Assembly: GCF_032337115.1 (NCBI RefSeq)
Contig: NZ_JAVXZY010000008.1
Coordinates: 223,938 to 287,937, forward strand
Direction of reading: 5' to 3'
DNA from: Roseateles_C aquae
GTDB lineage: Bacteria; Pseudomonadota; Gammaproteobacteria; Burkholderiales; Burkholderiaceae_C
Length of the DNA stretch: 64,000 nucleotides
Below are positions 8,135 through 16,694 of the stretch, piece after piece. The translations under genes and the position numbers were made by a program. The number at the start of each line of letters is the position of its first letter. Position 1 is the stretch's first letter. The notes under the pieces were generated by a model. That model was not told the DNA's origin and did no database searches. It saw only the letters and a program-made list of their open reading frames with translations.

Positions 8135-9049
8135 ATGGCCACAAAGCCCGCCGCGGGGGCAGCCGCTACCGCGGTGGTGGCGCCGCGCCGCCCCGTCATT
8201 CCGCCCTCGGTCGATCTGCCGTCCCTGCTGATGGTCGTGGCAGCCTTCGCGCTGCTCTACCTGCCAGCCTACTACTCGCTGAGCCAGCAAGTCTGGTCGA
8301 CTGACGAGCAGGGCCATGGCCCCATCATCCTTGCTGTGGCGGGCTGGTTGCTCTACCAACTGCGCTATCGCTTGGTCGAATTGCAGTCGCGCGCGGCGCC
8401 CGTGCTCGGCTACACGCTGCTGGCCTTCGCCGCGCTGGTCTACGTGGTGGGCCGCTCGCAGGCGGTGCTGATCTTTGAGGTCGGCTCGCAGATCCTGGTA
8501 CTGGCGGCCTTGCTGCTGATCTTTCGCGGCTGGGCCGGGTTGCGCGCGGCTTGGTTCCCGCTGTTCTTCCTGTTCTTCATGCTGCCCTTGCCCGAGGCAC
8601 TGGTGGCCTCGGTTACTTCGCCGCTGAAGTCGGCGGTATCGGCTGTGGCCAGCAATCTGCTTTACGCGCTTGGCTATCCAGTGGGACGTGCCGGCGTGAT
8701 GTTGACGGTGGGCCAGTACCAGCTCTTGGTGGCCGATGCCTGCGCGGGCTTGAACTCGATGTTCACGCTGGAAGCGCTCGGCATGCTGTACATGAACCTG
8801 ATGGCCTATACCTCGGTCGCACGCAATGTGACGCTGGCAATCCTGCTGATCCCGATTGCCTTCGTGGCCAATGTGACCCGGGTGATGATTCTGGTGCTGG
8901 TGACCTACTATTTCGGCGATGAAGCCGGGCAGGGCTTTGTGCACGGCTTTGCCGGCATGGTGCTGTTCATGGTCGCGCTGTCGGTGATGCTGGTGGTCGA
9001 CAAACTGCTGGGCTTTTTCTTCAAGACGAAGAATCAGGAGGCTGCATGA
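8135..9049 (+). CDS. xrtB: Exosortase B
   Basis: The 304-residue polytopic membrane protein has eight or so hydrophobic helices. The catalytic set of exosortases is present: Cys203 in ADACAGLNSMFTLEAL, Arg249 in VANVTRVMILV and His270 in GQGFVHGFAGMV. Exosortases are proposed to process PEP-CTERM proteins at the inner membrane during export to the cell surface. Position directly after epsDEFG and before epsI is the arrangement of the XrtB subtype. The start lies five bases after the epsG stop. No PEP-CTERM substrate is encoded in this window. Confidence 0.93.
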   Translation: MATKPAAGAAATAVVAPRRPVIPPSVDLPSLLMVVAAFALLYLPAYYSLSQQVWSTDEQGHGPIILAVAGWLLYQLRYRLVELQSRAAPVLGYTLLAFAALVYVVGRSQAVLIFEVGSQILVLAALLLIFRGWAGLRAAWFPLFFLFFMLPLPEALVASVTSPLKSAVSAVASNLLYALGYPVGRAGVMLTVGQYQLLVADACAGLNSMFTLEALGMLYMNLMAYTSVARNVTLAILLIPIAFVANVTRVMILVLVTYYFGDEAGQGFVHGFAGMVLFMVALSVMLVVDKLLGFFFKTKNQEAA

Positions 9050-9768
9050 GTGCTGAAGTCAGCCTTGGGGCTAGGCCGGTTCGCGGCCTGCGCCTGCGCG
9101 CAGCTGCCATCGCGGCTGTGCTGGCATGCGCTGCCATTGGCGCTTATGTCGCGACGCCCACCATCCATCTGGCCGACCAATGGCAGAAGATGGAACTCGA
9201 GCAGGCTTTCCCCACCCAGTTTGGTGACTGGCAAGTTGATACCCGCGGCCCGGTCAGCATCGTTTCGCCCGATCTGGCTGCGCGGCTTAACAAGATTTAC
9301 AACCAGACACTGAGCCGTATCTACGTCAATGCCAAGGGCGACCGTATCATGCTGTCCGTCGCCTATGGCGGCGACCAATCGGACGGCACGCGCGCTCACC
9401 GGCCCGATGTCTGTTACCCCGCTCAGGGCTTCCAGATCAATTCCAAGTCGTCGGACAAGCTCACGCTGCCCGATGGCCGTGTGCTGCCGGTGCAGCGCAT
9501 GGTGGCGCAGCTGAATGCCCGCATCGAGCCGGTGACCTTCTGGTTTGCCGTTGGCGAGTATGTGGCGGTCAGCGGTACCGATCAGAAGCTGGTGCAACTG
9601 CGCTACGGCCTGCGCGGCATGATCCCCGATGGCATGCTGGTGCGGGTGTCCAACATCACCGGCAATACGGCTGAGGGCTATGCGCTGCAGACGGCCTTCA
9701 TTGCCGACATGAGCCGCGCCATCGAATCGCGCTGGGCCTCGCGCCTGCTCGGTGCGCCGCAGAAATAA
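9046..9768 (+). CDS. epsI: EpsI family exosortase-associated protein (DUF3485)
   Basis: The 240-residue protein has one N-terminal membrane anchor (~residues 15-36) and a periplasmic domain. It carries the EpsI signatures VSPDLAARLNKIYNQTLSR, LSVAYGGDQSDGTRAHRPDVCYPAQGF and a late RVSNIT motif. EpsI proteins are fused to exosortases in some species and separate in others; here it is a separate gene overlapping xrtB by four bases (ATGA). Its exact role in exosortase function is not known. It is followed by a strong AGGAGG site that belongs to gmd. Confidence 0.92.
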   Translation: MSAEVSLGARPVRGLRLRAAAIAAVLACAAIGAYVATPTIHLADQWQKMELEQAFPTQFGDWQVDTRGPVSIVSPDLAARLNKIYNQTLSRIYVNAKGDRIMLSVAYGGDQSDGTRAHRPDVCYPAQGFQINSKSSDKLTLPDGRVLPVQRMVAQLNARIEPVTFWFAVGEYVAVSGTDQKLVQLRYGLRGMIPDGMLVRVSNITGNTAEGYALQTAFIADMSRAIESRWASRLLGAPQK

Positions 9769-9784
9769 ATTCAGGAGGTTTATC

Positions 9785-10906
9785 GTGGAAAAGCAAAAGG
9801 TAGCGCTCATCACCGGCGTGACAGGGCAGGATGGCGCCTACTTGGCCGAGTTTCTGTTGAAGAAGGGTTACAAGGTTCACGGCATCAAGCGCCGTGCCTC
9901 GCTGTTCAACACCGACCGCATCGACCACCTGTACCAGGACCCGCATGTCGACAACCGCAACTTCGTGCTGCACTACGGTGACCTGACCGACTCGACCAAT
10001 CTGATCCGCATCATTCAGCAGGTCCAGCCCGACGAGATCTACAACCTCGCGGCGATGAGCCACGTGGCCGTCAGCTTCGAGACGCCCGAGTACACCGCCA
10101 ATGCCGATGGCATCGGCACGCTGCGCATCCTGGAAGCGATCCGCATTTTGGGCCTGGAAGAGAAGACACGCTTCTACCAAGCCTCCACCAGCGAACTGTA
10201 TGGTCTGGTGCAAGAGATCCCGCAGAAGGAAACCACGCCCTTCTACCCGCGCAGCCCCTATGCGGTGGCCAAGCTCTACGGCTACTGGATCACGGTGAAC
10301 TACCGCGAGGCCTATGGCATGTACGCCTGCAACGGTGTGCTGTTCAACCACGAAAGCCCGCTGCGCGGCGAGACCTTCGTCACGCGCAAGATCACCCGCG
10401 CGATTGCGCGCATTGCGCTGGGCCTGCAGGACTGCCTGCACCTGGGCAATATGAGCGCGCTGCGCGACTGGGGCCATGCCCGTGATTACGTCGAGATGCA
10501 GTGGCTGATGCTGCAGCAGGACCAGCCCGAAGACTTCGTCATCGCCACCGGCGTGCAGTACAGCGTGCGCCAGTTCGTGGAATTCGCGACCGCCGAACTG
10601 GGCGTGACGCTGGCCTTCGAGGGCGAGGGCGTTGACGAGGTCGGCCGTGTGACGGCAGTGAGCGGCGACAAGGCCAAGTGCAAGGTCGGTGACGTGATCG
10701 TGCGCGTTGACCCGCGCTACTTCCGCCCGACCGAGGTTGAGACCCTGCTGGGCGACCCGACCAAGGCCAAGGAAAAGCTGGGCTGGACGCCCAAGACCAC
10801 GCTGCGTGAGCTGGTGGCCGAGATGGTGCAGTCCGACTACGCCGATGCGCGTCGCGACAGCCTGGTCAAGCTGGCCGGTTTCCAGGCCTACGACTACAAC
10901 GAGTGA
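9785..10906 (+). CDS. gmd: GDP-mannose 4,6-dehydratase
   Basis: I place the start at GTG 9785 because a perfect AGGAGG (9773-9778) sits at proper distance and the 373-residue length is exact for the family. The NAD(P) motif GVTGQDGAYLAEFLL opens the protein. Catalytic blocks YQASTSELYG and SPYAVAKLYGYW (Tyr-x3-Lys) follow, and LFNHESPLRGETFVTRKI is diagnostic. It converts GDP-mannose to GDP-4-keto-6-deoxymannose, the first step to GDP-L-fucose. The next gene (fcl) completes the path and overlaps by one base. Confidence 0.97.
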   Translation: MEKQKVALITGVTGQDGAYLAEFLLKKGYKVHGIKRRASLFNTDRIDHLYQDPHVDNRNFVLHYGDLTDSTNLIRIIQQVQPDEIYNLAAMSHVAVSFETPEYTANADGIGTLRILEAIRILGLEEKTRFYQASTSELYGLVQEIPQKETTPFYPRSPYAVAKLYGYWITVNYREAYGMYACNGVLFNHESPLRGETFVTRKITRAIARIALGLQDCLHLGNMSALRDWGHARDYVEMQWLMLQQDQPEDFVIATGVQYSVRQFVEFATAELGVTLAFEGEGVDEVGRVTAVSGDKAKCKVGDVIVRVDPRYFRPTEVETLLGDPTKAKEKLGWTPKTTLRELVAEMVQSDYADARRDSLVKLAGFQAYDYNE

Positions 10907-11865
10907 TGAGCAGCAGCCCTGTTTCTGCGCTCAAGGCGGGCGCCAAGGTCTTTGTGACCGGCCACCGTGGCATGGTGGGTTCGGCCATCGTGCGCCGACT
11001 GCAGCGAGCCGGTTACGAGCGGGTGATCACACGCAGCCGCCAGGAGCTCGACCTGCTGGATCAGCGCGCCGTGGCTGCCTTCATGGCCGCCGAGCGCCCT
11101 GACTATGTGTTCATCGCCGCGGCCAAGGTGGGCGGTATCCAGGCCAACAACGTCTACCGCGCCGACTTCATCTACGAGAACCTGACCATCGCCGCCAACC
11201 TGATCCACGCTGCCCATCAGGCCGGCGTGCAGCGGCTGATGTTCCTGGGGTCGAGCTGCATCTACCCCAAGCTGGCGCCGCAGCCGCTGCATGAAGACAG
11301 CCTGTTGACCGGCTTGCTGGAGCCCACCAACGAGCCCTATGCGATCGCCAAGATCGCCGGCATCAAGCTCTGCGAGGCCTATAACGCGCAATACGGGCGC
11401 CAGTACGTCAGCGTGATGCCGACCAATCTCTACGGCCCCAACGACAACTACGACCTCGCCAACAGCCATGTGCTGCCGGCGTTGATCCGCAAGGCCCATG
11501 AGGCCAAGCAGCGTGGTGATGCCGAATACGTGGTCTGGGGCAGCGGCACGCCGATGCGCGAGTTCCTGTATGTGGACGAATTGGCCGATGCCTGCGTGCA
11601 TCTGGCCGAGCAGGGCTATGACGGCCCGCTGGTGAATATTGGCACCGGTGAGGACGTGACCATCCGTGAACTGGCTGAGACGGTGATGGACGTGATCGGT
11701 TTTACCGGCCGCATTGCGTTCGACAGCTCCAAACCCGATGGCACGCCACGCAAGCTGCTGGATGTTTCGCGGCTTCGCGCGCTGGGCTGGCAGGCACGTC
11801 TGCCGCTGCGCGAAGGCATTGCGCTGGCCTACCAGGACTTCCTGGCACGCTACGCGCAGGCCTAA
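10906..11865 (+). CDS. fcl: GDP-L-fucose synthase
   Basis: The 319-residue epimerase/reductase starts at the ATG that shares its A with the gmd stop (TGATG). The nucleotide motif GHRGMVGSAIVRRL, the block AAAKVGGIQANNVYRA, LGSSCIYPK and the catalytic EPYAIAKIAGIKLCEAY are all typical of Fcl/WcaG. It turns GDP-4-keto-6-deoxymannose into GDP-L-fucose using NADPH. With gmd next to it and manC in the minus set, the locus can make GDP-fucose from mannose-1-phosphate. Confidence 0.97.
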   Translation: MSSSPVSALKAGAKVFVTGHRGMVGSAIVRRLQRAGYERVITRSRQELDLLDQRAVAAFMAAERPDYVFIAAAKVGGIQANNVYRADFIYENLTIAANLIHAAHQAGVQRLMFLGSSCIYPKLAPQPLHEDSLLTGLLEPTNEPYAIAKIAGIKLCEAYNAQYGRQYVSVMPTNLYGPNDNYDLANSHVLPALIRKAHEAKQRGDAEYVVWGSGTPMREFLYVDELADACVHLAEQGYDGPLVNIGTGEDVTIRELAETVMDVIGFTGRIAFDSSKPDGTPRKLLDVSRLRALGWQARLPLREGIALAYQDFLARYAQA

Positions 11866-11887
11866 AACGCCAGGCAACTCCGCAGCG

Positions 11888-13423
11888 ATGGCGCAAGGCC
11901 TTGGCTCCAAAGCACTCGCGGCCGTCTCCTGGGGCGCGGGCGGTGCGCTGGCACGCATGCTGTTGCAGATTGGTTCGCAGGTCGTGCTGGCGCGGCTGCT
12001 CGGCCCCTCGGAGTACGGCCTGTTCGCCATTGGCGCCATCGTCGTCAGCTTCAGTGGCTTCTTTTCGGATGTGGGCCTGGCCTATGGCCTGATCCAGAAG
12101 AAGGAGGTCAGTGCCGCTGACGTGCGCTTCGTCTTCACCTGGCAACTGATCCTCGGCACCGCGGTAACGGCCGCGATTTGGCTGGCCGCCGCGCCTATCG
12201 CCGGCTTCTTCGGCAACGTGCGCTCGGCCGGCGTGGTGCAGGCGCTGGCGCCGGTCTGCCTGCTCAACGCCCTGGCTGCCCCCTCGCTGAACCTGCTCAA
12301 GCGCGGCCTGGACTTCAAGCGCATCCAGCTGGCGCAGTTGCTCGGCTATGTGCTGGGCTATCTCTGCGTGGGCATTCCGCTGGCGCTGTGGCGGCCCAGT
12401 GTCGATGCGCTGGTGCTGGCCTGGCTGGTGCAAACACTGGTGAGCGGCCTGCTGCTCTATGCGGGCCCTCGCCACGCGCTCAAGCCCCTGCTCTGGTACG
12501 AGCAGGCCCGCGCGCAGAGTGCCTATGGGGCGACGGTGTTCTTCACCAACATCCTGAACTGGGCGATCAACAACACCGACCGCGTTTTCATCGGCCGGCT
12601 GTTTCCGGCGCGCGAGATCGGGCTCTACGCCACCACCTACAACATGCTCTACAACCCGACCAGCACGCTGTTGGGCGTGTTGCAGCCGGTGTTCTTCTCG
12701 GCCTCGGCGCGGATCGCCGAGGGCAGCGATGGCGGTGTCACCGCCGAGGCCGCGAGCCGAGCCCGCATTGCTCAGGGCTTTTCGGCGCTGGTCGCAGCGA
12801 TTGCCTGCTTCATCTTGCCGCTCTTTGCAGCGCTGGCCGCGCTGGCACCGACCTTCATCCTGGTGCTTTATGGCGACAAGTGGCTGGGCGCGGCTGAGGT
12901 CTGCCGGCCATTGGCGCTGGCCATGCCGCTGTTCCTGATCTGGGGCATGGCCACGCCGCTGCTCTGGGCCGGTGGCAAGCCGGGCCGCGAGTTCCGTGTA
13001 CAGGCGCCCGTAGCGCTGGCCTGGGCGCTGAGCTGCTGGCTGCTCGCGCCCTACGGCATTGCCGCGCTCGCCTGGGGCACGCTGGGCCTGTTTGCACTGC
13101 GTTGCAGCGTTGTCGTGTTCAGCGCGCTGCGCACCATGCAGATGGGCGCTGGCGCTCTGTGGCATTCGTTGCGCGGTGGCCTGCTGCTGACGGTGCTGGC
13201 GGTCGTGGAAGTCTTGTTGCTCGAACGGGGCCTGGCCGGCCTGCCGGCACTGGCGCGCCTGGCACTGATCGCCGTGCTCGCCACGGCGCTTCACCTGGCC
13301 GCGCTGCGCCTGCTTCCCTGGATAATTCCACTGCCGCTGCAAAGCGTGCTCGAGCAGGTGTTGCGCAAGCTGCCTGCAAAACTGTCAAAGCGTATGGCGT
13401 TTCTCGCCGGCAAGAGGGTCTGA
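11888..13423 (+). CDS. Wzx-type oligosaccharide flippase (MOP superfamily)
   Basis: From ATG 11888 the product is 511 residues with about a dozen to fourteen hydrophobic helices. It opens with LGSKALAAVSWGAGGALARML and carries the flippase block LLGPSEYGLFAIGAIVVSFSGFFSDVG. The motif NTDRVFIGRLFPAREIGLYA is typical of PST-family transporters that flip undecaprenyl-linked repeat units. An upstream extension of the same frame overlaps fcl and has no coding character. It belongs between the transferases and the polymerase. Codon use is in line with its neighbours. Confidence 0.9.
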   Translation: MAQGLGSKALAAVSWGAGGALARMLLQIGSQVVLARLLGPSEYGLFAIGAIVVSFSGFFSDVGLAYGLIQKKEVSAADVRFVFTWQLILGTAVTAAIWLAAAPIAGFFGNVRSAGVVQALAPVCLLNALAAPSLNLLKRGLDFKRIQLAQLLGYVLGYLCVGIPLALWRPSVDALVLAWLVQTLVSGLLLYAGPRHALKPLLWYEQARAQSAYGATVFFTNILNWAINNTDRVFIGRLFPAREIGLYATTYNMLYNPTSTLLGVLQPVFFSASARIAEGSDGGVTAEAASRARIAQGFSALVAAIACFILPLFAALAALAPTFILVLYGDKWLGAAEVCRPLALAMPLFLIWGMATPLLWAGGKPGREFRVQAPVALAWALSCWLLAPYGIAALAWGTLGLFALRCSVVVFSALRTMQMGAGALWHSLRGGLLLTVLAVVEVLLLERGLAGLPALARLALIAVLATALHLAALRLLPWIIPLPLQSVLEQVLRKLPAKLSKRMAFLAGKRV

Positions 13424-14836
13424 ATGACTATCGCTGATCTCATCGGCTTTCTGATCTTCGGCGGCATGGCGCTGGGCGTGGCCCTGCTGCTGGTGCTGGT
13501 GCAGGTGGGGGTGTTCTCGGCTGAGCGGCATTTCAGCCGTTGGGTGGTGCCGCTGCTGCCCGTGCTGATGATTGCCGCGATCGGCGTGTCCTCATTGATG
13601 TCCGGTCGCAAGCTGGGGTTGAGCGATTTCGACCCCGAAATGCAGGCCGCGGGCGGTGGCGGCGGAGGTGTGCTGCGGCTGTTTACCGGCGCCGTGCTGG
13701 CCTTGTGCATCGCCCGCGTGTTCGGCCATCTGCTGCGTCGCCAGAGCAATCCGTCCAGCCCGGCCGCCACGACGCTATTCCTGAGCTTTCTCGCCTTCTT
13801 CTTTTCGGGCACGGTGCTCAGCAGTGCCTTCGGCACGCATCCCGCCTTTATCCACAATATGTTCTACGCGCCGGTGCTGTTCATTGCCATCTATGTGGCG
13901 CGCAATGAAGACCCGGAGGCGATGCTGCGTTTCGCCAAGCTGGCGCTGCTGGGCATGATGTTGATTGGCTTGGCGCTCGTTGCTGTCAAGCCCGACTTGG
14001 TGCTGGAGCGCCCCTATGCGCGCAGCTGGGTGCCGGGTTTGAAGTTCCGCTTCTGGGGGCTGGGTTCGCACGCCAACTCCATCGGCCCCTTGGCGCTGTT
14101 GCTGATGCTGCTGGAATACCTATACCCGATGCGCCGCCGCCTGTTCGGCGCGGTGGTCTGGCTGGTCGCATTGGTCGTGCTGTTGATCGCGCAGTCAAAG
14201 ACCGCCTGGGCGGCCGCCTTCATGATCGCCGGTGTGCTGGCTTGGTACCGCTGGGGGCGCGATGAGCATGGCCGGCTGCGCGTCGGTTTTCTGCTCGGGG
14301 CTGTTGCGCTCGGGCTGCTGGTCTGTGCCGGCCTGATGATTGTGGACACCGGCCGCCTGCTCGATAAATTCCTGTTCAGCCGCGCCGGTGGCGACGTGAC
14401 CACGCTGACCGGTCGGGCCGCGATCTGGCGTGCTGCCATCTCGGCCTGGGAGGCCAATCCGCTGTTCGGCTATGGCCCCGAGGCCTGGGGGCCGCTGCAC
14501 CGGATGCGTATCGGCATGCTGTTCGCTTTCAGTGCTCACAACCAGTTCTTCCAGTCGCTCAGTGTGGCCGGTAGCGTGGGCGCGCTGTGCTTTGTTGTCT
14601 ATTTCGTTTCGCTGGCCTGGTGCGCCTGGCGTTCGGCGCCGGCGACACGTGGCGTGTCCTGGGCGCTGTTCCTTTTTGTCGCGGCACGCTGTGTGACGGA
14701 AGCGCCACTGACCACGACCACACTGTTTAATGCGGAAATCCTGGTGCACATGCTGCTGTTCCGTCTCGCACTTCAATTGCCCAAACCGGAACCCAAGCAG
14801 CGAGTCGTCTTGAACGGCTTGCGTATGTCCTACTGA
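13424..14836 (+). CDS. O-antigen ligase/Wzy-like polysaccharide polymerase
   Basis: The 470-residue protein has ~11 hydrophobic segments and, in the second half, a large periplasmic loop with GRAAIWRAAISAWEANPLFGYGPEAWG and the HNQFFQSL block. These match the O-antigen ligase/polymerase family. The ATG directly abuts the flippase stop, so the two are co-translated. Given a Wzx-type flippase and co-polymerase in the same operon, polymerase (Wzy) is the better reading than ligase. The assignment within the superfamily is inference. Confidence 0.82.
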   Translation: MTIADLIGFLIFGGMALGVALLLVLVQVGVFSAERHFSRWVVPLLPVLMIAAIGVSSLMSGRKLGLSDFDPEMQAAGGGGGGVLRLFTGAVLALCIARVFGHLLRRQSNPSSPAATTLFLSFLAFFFSGTVLSSAFGTHPAFIHNMFYAPVLFIAIYVARNEDPEAMLRFAKLALLGMMLIGLALVAVKPDLVLERPYARSWVPGLKFRFWGLGSHANSIGPLALLLMLLEYLYPMRRRLFGAVVWLVALVVLLIAQSKTAWAAAFMIAGVLAWYRWGRDEHGRLRVGFLLGAVALGLLVCAGLMIVDTGRLLDKFLFSRAGGDVTTLTGRAAIWRAAISAWEANPLFGYGPEAWGPLHRMRIGMLFAFSAHNQFFQSLSVAGSVGALCFVVYFVSLAWCAWRSAPATRGVSWALFLFVAARCVTEAPLTTTTLFNAEILVHMLLFRLALQLPKPEPKQRVVLNGLRMSY

Positions 14837-14838
14837 GC

Positions 14839-15762
14839 ATGCCAGGACCATTTTTCAGCGTCGTCATTCCGCTCTACAACAAAGAGCAGTTTGTACTGGC
14901 GGCATTGCAGTCAGTGCTCTCGCAAGCCCAGGCCGAGCTGGAGGTCATCGTCATTGACGATGGGTCGACAGACGCAGGTCCAGCGCTCGTTCATGGGCTC
15001 GCCGAACCCCGAGTCACGCTGATTCAGCAAGCGAACGCTGGCGTCGCTGCCGCGCGCAATCGTGGCCTTGAGGCGGCGCACGGCGAGTACGTCTGTTTTC
15101 TTGATGCTGATGACCAGTACCGACCAGGGTTTCTGGCGGCGATGCATCAGCTTGCGCGGCAGTTTCCGGATGCCGGGCTGCTGTGCTGTGGCTATGAAGC
15201 TGTCTGGCCTGACGGCCAGCACAAGTCATTCCTGCGCCGGCACGAATCGCCTGGAGCAATTGGATTGGTTAAAGACTTCTACCGTGAATGGGCGTATCAA
15301 CCATTCATGAACGCCAGTGGCGTGGCGATCAAGCGCGCACTATTGCTAGACGGTGGTTTCCGTTTTGCCGTTGGCGAAAAGCTAGGGGAAGACCAGGACC
15401 TCTGGTTCCGCCTTGCCGAGCGTACTGCAGTGGCGCACGACAACCGCCCCTTGGTCGCGTACACGCAGGCTGTGCCAAACAGCGCCACGACAGGGGCTGT
15501 GGTGATGGACATGCTGCCTTGCTATCAGCGCTTGGCGCAGCGATTGAGTGCGGGAGCCGTGCCCGCGCCTATGCGAGCGGGTGCCCGACGCTTGCTCGCC
15601 TCCCATCTGATCAATCTCGCCAGAACGAATGCCGCAGCGGGGGAGCTGAGACGTGCATGGACCATGCTGCTGTCGCCCGCGGCGAGGCATAACCCGCTCT
15701 ACTGGTTGCGCTCGATTGGATTTGTGGGCAGCAAGGGCATGCGCAAAGGCCTTGGGTCATGA
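14839..15762 (+). CDS. Family 2 glycosyltransferase
   Basis: The 307-residue GT-A protein shows SVVIPLYNKEQFV at the N-terminus, IVIDDGSTDAGPALV (nucleotide-sugar binding) and a DxD motif in CFLDADDQY, followed by EDQDLWFRLAE, a common acceptor-side motif. It transfers one sugar during assembly of the lipid-linked repeat unit on the cytoplasmic face. It begins two bases after the polymerase stop. This gene and the next look less GC-saturated at third positions than flanking eps genes, which hints at separate acquisition. Donor and linkage are unknown. Confidence 0.88.
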   Translation: MPGPFFSVVIPLYNKEQFVLAALQSVLSQAQAELEVIVIDDGSTDAGPALVHGLAEPRVTLIQQANAGVAAARNRGLEAAHGEYVCFLDADDQYRPGFLAAMHQLARQFPDAGLLCCGYEAVWPDGQHKSFLRRHESPGAIGLVKDFYREWAYQPFMNASGVAIKRALLLDGGFRFAVGEKLGEDQDLWFRLAERTAVAHDNRPLVAYTQAVPNSATTGAVVMDMLPCYQRLAQRLSAGAVPAPMRAGARRLLASHLINLARTNAAAGELRRAWTMLLSPAARHNPLYWLRSIGFVGSKGMRKGLGS

Positions 15763-16634
15763 AAGCAAGCTTGGTGTTGGCGACGGTTGGGCGCACGGAC
15801 GACTTGGCGCGCGGCCTCGATGCGCTCTGCAGGCAGACTGATCAGCGCTTTGAGGTCTTGCTGGTCGATCAGAATCCGGACGATCGACTGAACGTCCTCG
15901 TTGACGAGGCCAAGGCCGGCGGACTGAACATCCGCCATTTGCGTCTAGGTCGTCCCAGCCTCTCGGGCGCCCGCAATCTGGGCATCGCGCAGGCAACGGG
16001 GGAGGTCATCGCCTTTCCCGACGATGACTGCTGGTACGAGCCAGACACGGTGGCACGGGTTCTTGCAGCTTTCGAAGCCGACTCAGCCTTGGACGGGCTC
16101 AGCATCAACTGGGTTGAGCAAAGTCAGGTCCTGGGGCAGAGGGCCGACGGGCACGCGCTGGAGCTGGCCGCGTGGCGCGCCTATCGCGGCGGTGAGGCAA
16201 GCTCGATTTCCCTGTTCCTCAAAGCGGCGCTGCTACGTCGTCTGCATGGATTCGACGAGCGGCTGGGCGTCGGGCAGTGGTTCGGCGCTGCGGAAGAAAT
16301 CGACCTTGTCCTGCGGGCGCTGCACGCCGGGGCACGGATTGAAGGGCTGTCGACAGCCAGGGTGCACCACGCCTTCGGGCGGCGGCCCGCAGTTGCTCTT
16401 TCCCAAGCGTGGCGTTCAGCGATGTCGCGCGCGCGAGGCACCGGGGCCATTTACGCCAAGCACCGCTTGTCCGTTTGGATCGTGCTTCGAGGCCTTCTTG
16501 CGCCGACGGTGAAGGCGCTGCTCAGGCCCGGTCTGCAGTCCATGGCGGTTGGCCTTGCAACGAGTTGGGGACGCCTACAGGGCTTGCGTCAATGGCGCGA
16601 AGGCGCGCCCGGTAGCCATCAAACGCTCGCCTAA
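15759..16634 (+). CDS. Family 2 glycosyltransferase
   Basis: The 291-residue protein is a second GT-A enzyme: SLVLATVGRTDDLARGLDAL at the start, LLVDQNPDDRL, GARNLGIAQATGEVIAFPDDDCWYEP (the Asp-rich metal site) and later GAAEEIDLVLRAL. It resembles rhamnosyltransferase-like and WcaA-like GT2 proteins, but the donor cannot be assigned. Its ATG overlaps the previous stop by four bases (ATGA), so translation is likely coupled. Confidence 0.86.
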   Translation: MKASLVLATVGRTDDLARGLDALCRQTDQRFEVLLVDQNPDDRLNVLVDEAKAGGLNIRHLRLGRPSLSGARNLGIAQATGEVIAFPDDDCWYEPDTVARVLAAFEADSALDGLSINWVEQSQVLGQRADGHALELAAWRAYRGGEASSISLFLKAALLRRLHGFDERLGVGQWFGAAEEIDLVLRALHAGARIEGLSTARVHHAFGRRPAVALSQAWRSAMSRARGTGAIYAKHRLSVWIVLRGLLAPTVKALLRPGLQSMAVGLATSWGRLQGLRQWREGAPGSHQTLA

Positions 16635-16694
16635 TCCATAACGTTTCGCTTGCGTGTCAGCTTTGGGACGCAAGGCATCAGGAGTCAAACCATC

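Noticed and set aside
11714..11888. Longer N-terminus of the flippase overlapping fcl
   Set aside because: The extension is out of frame with fcl and has no membrane or family features; ATG 11888 gives a typical flippase start.
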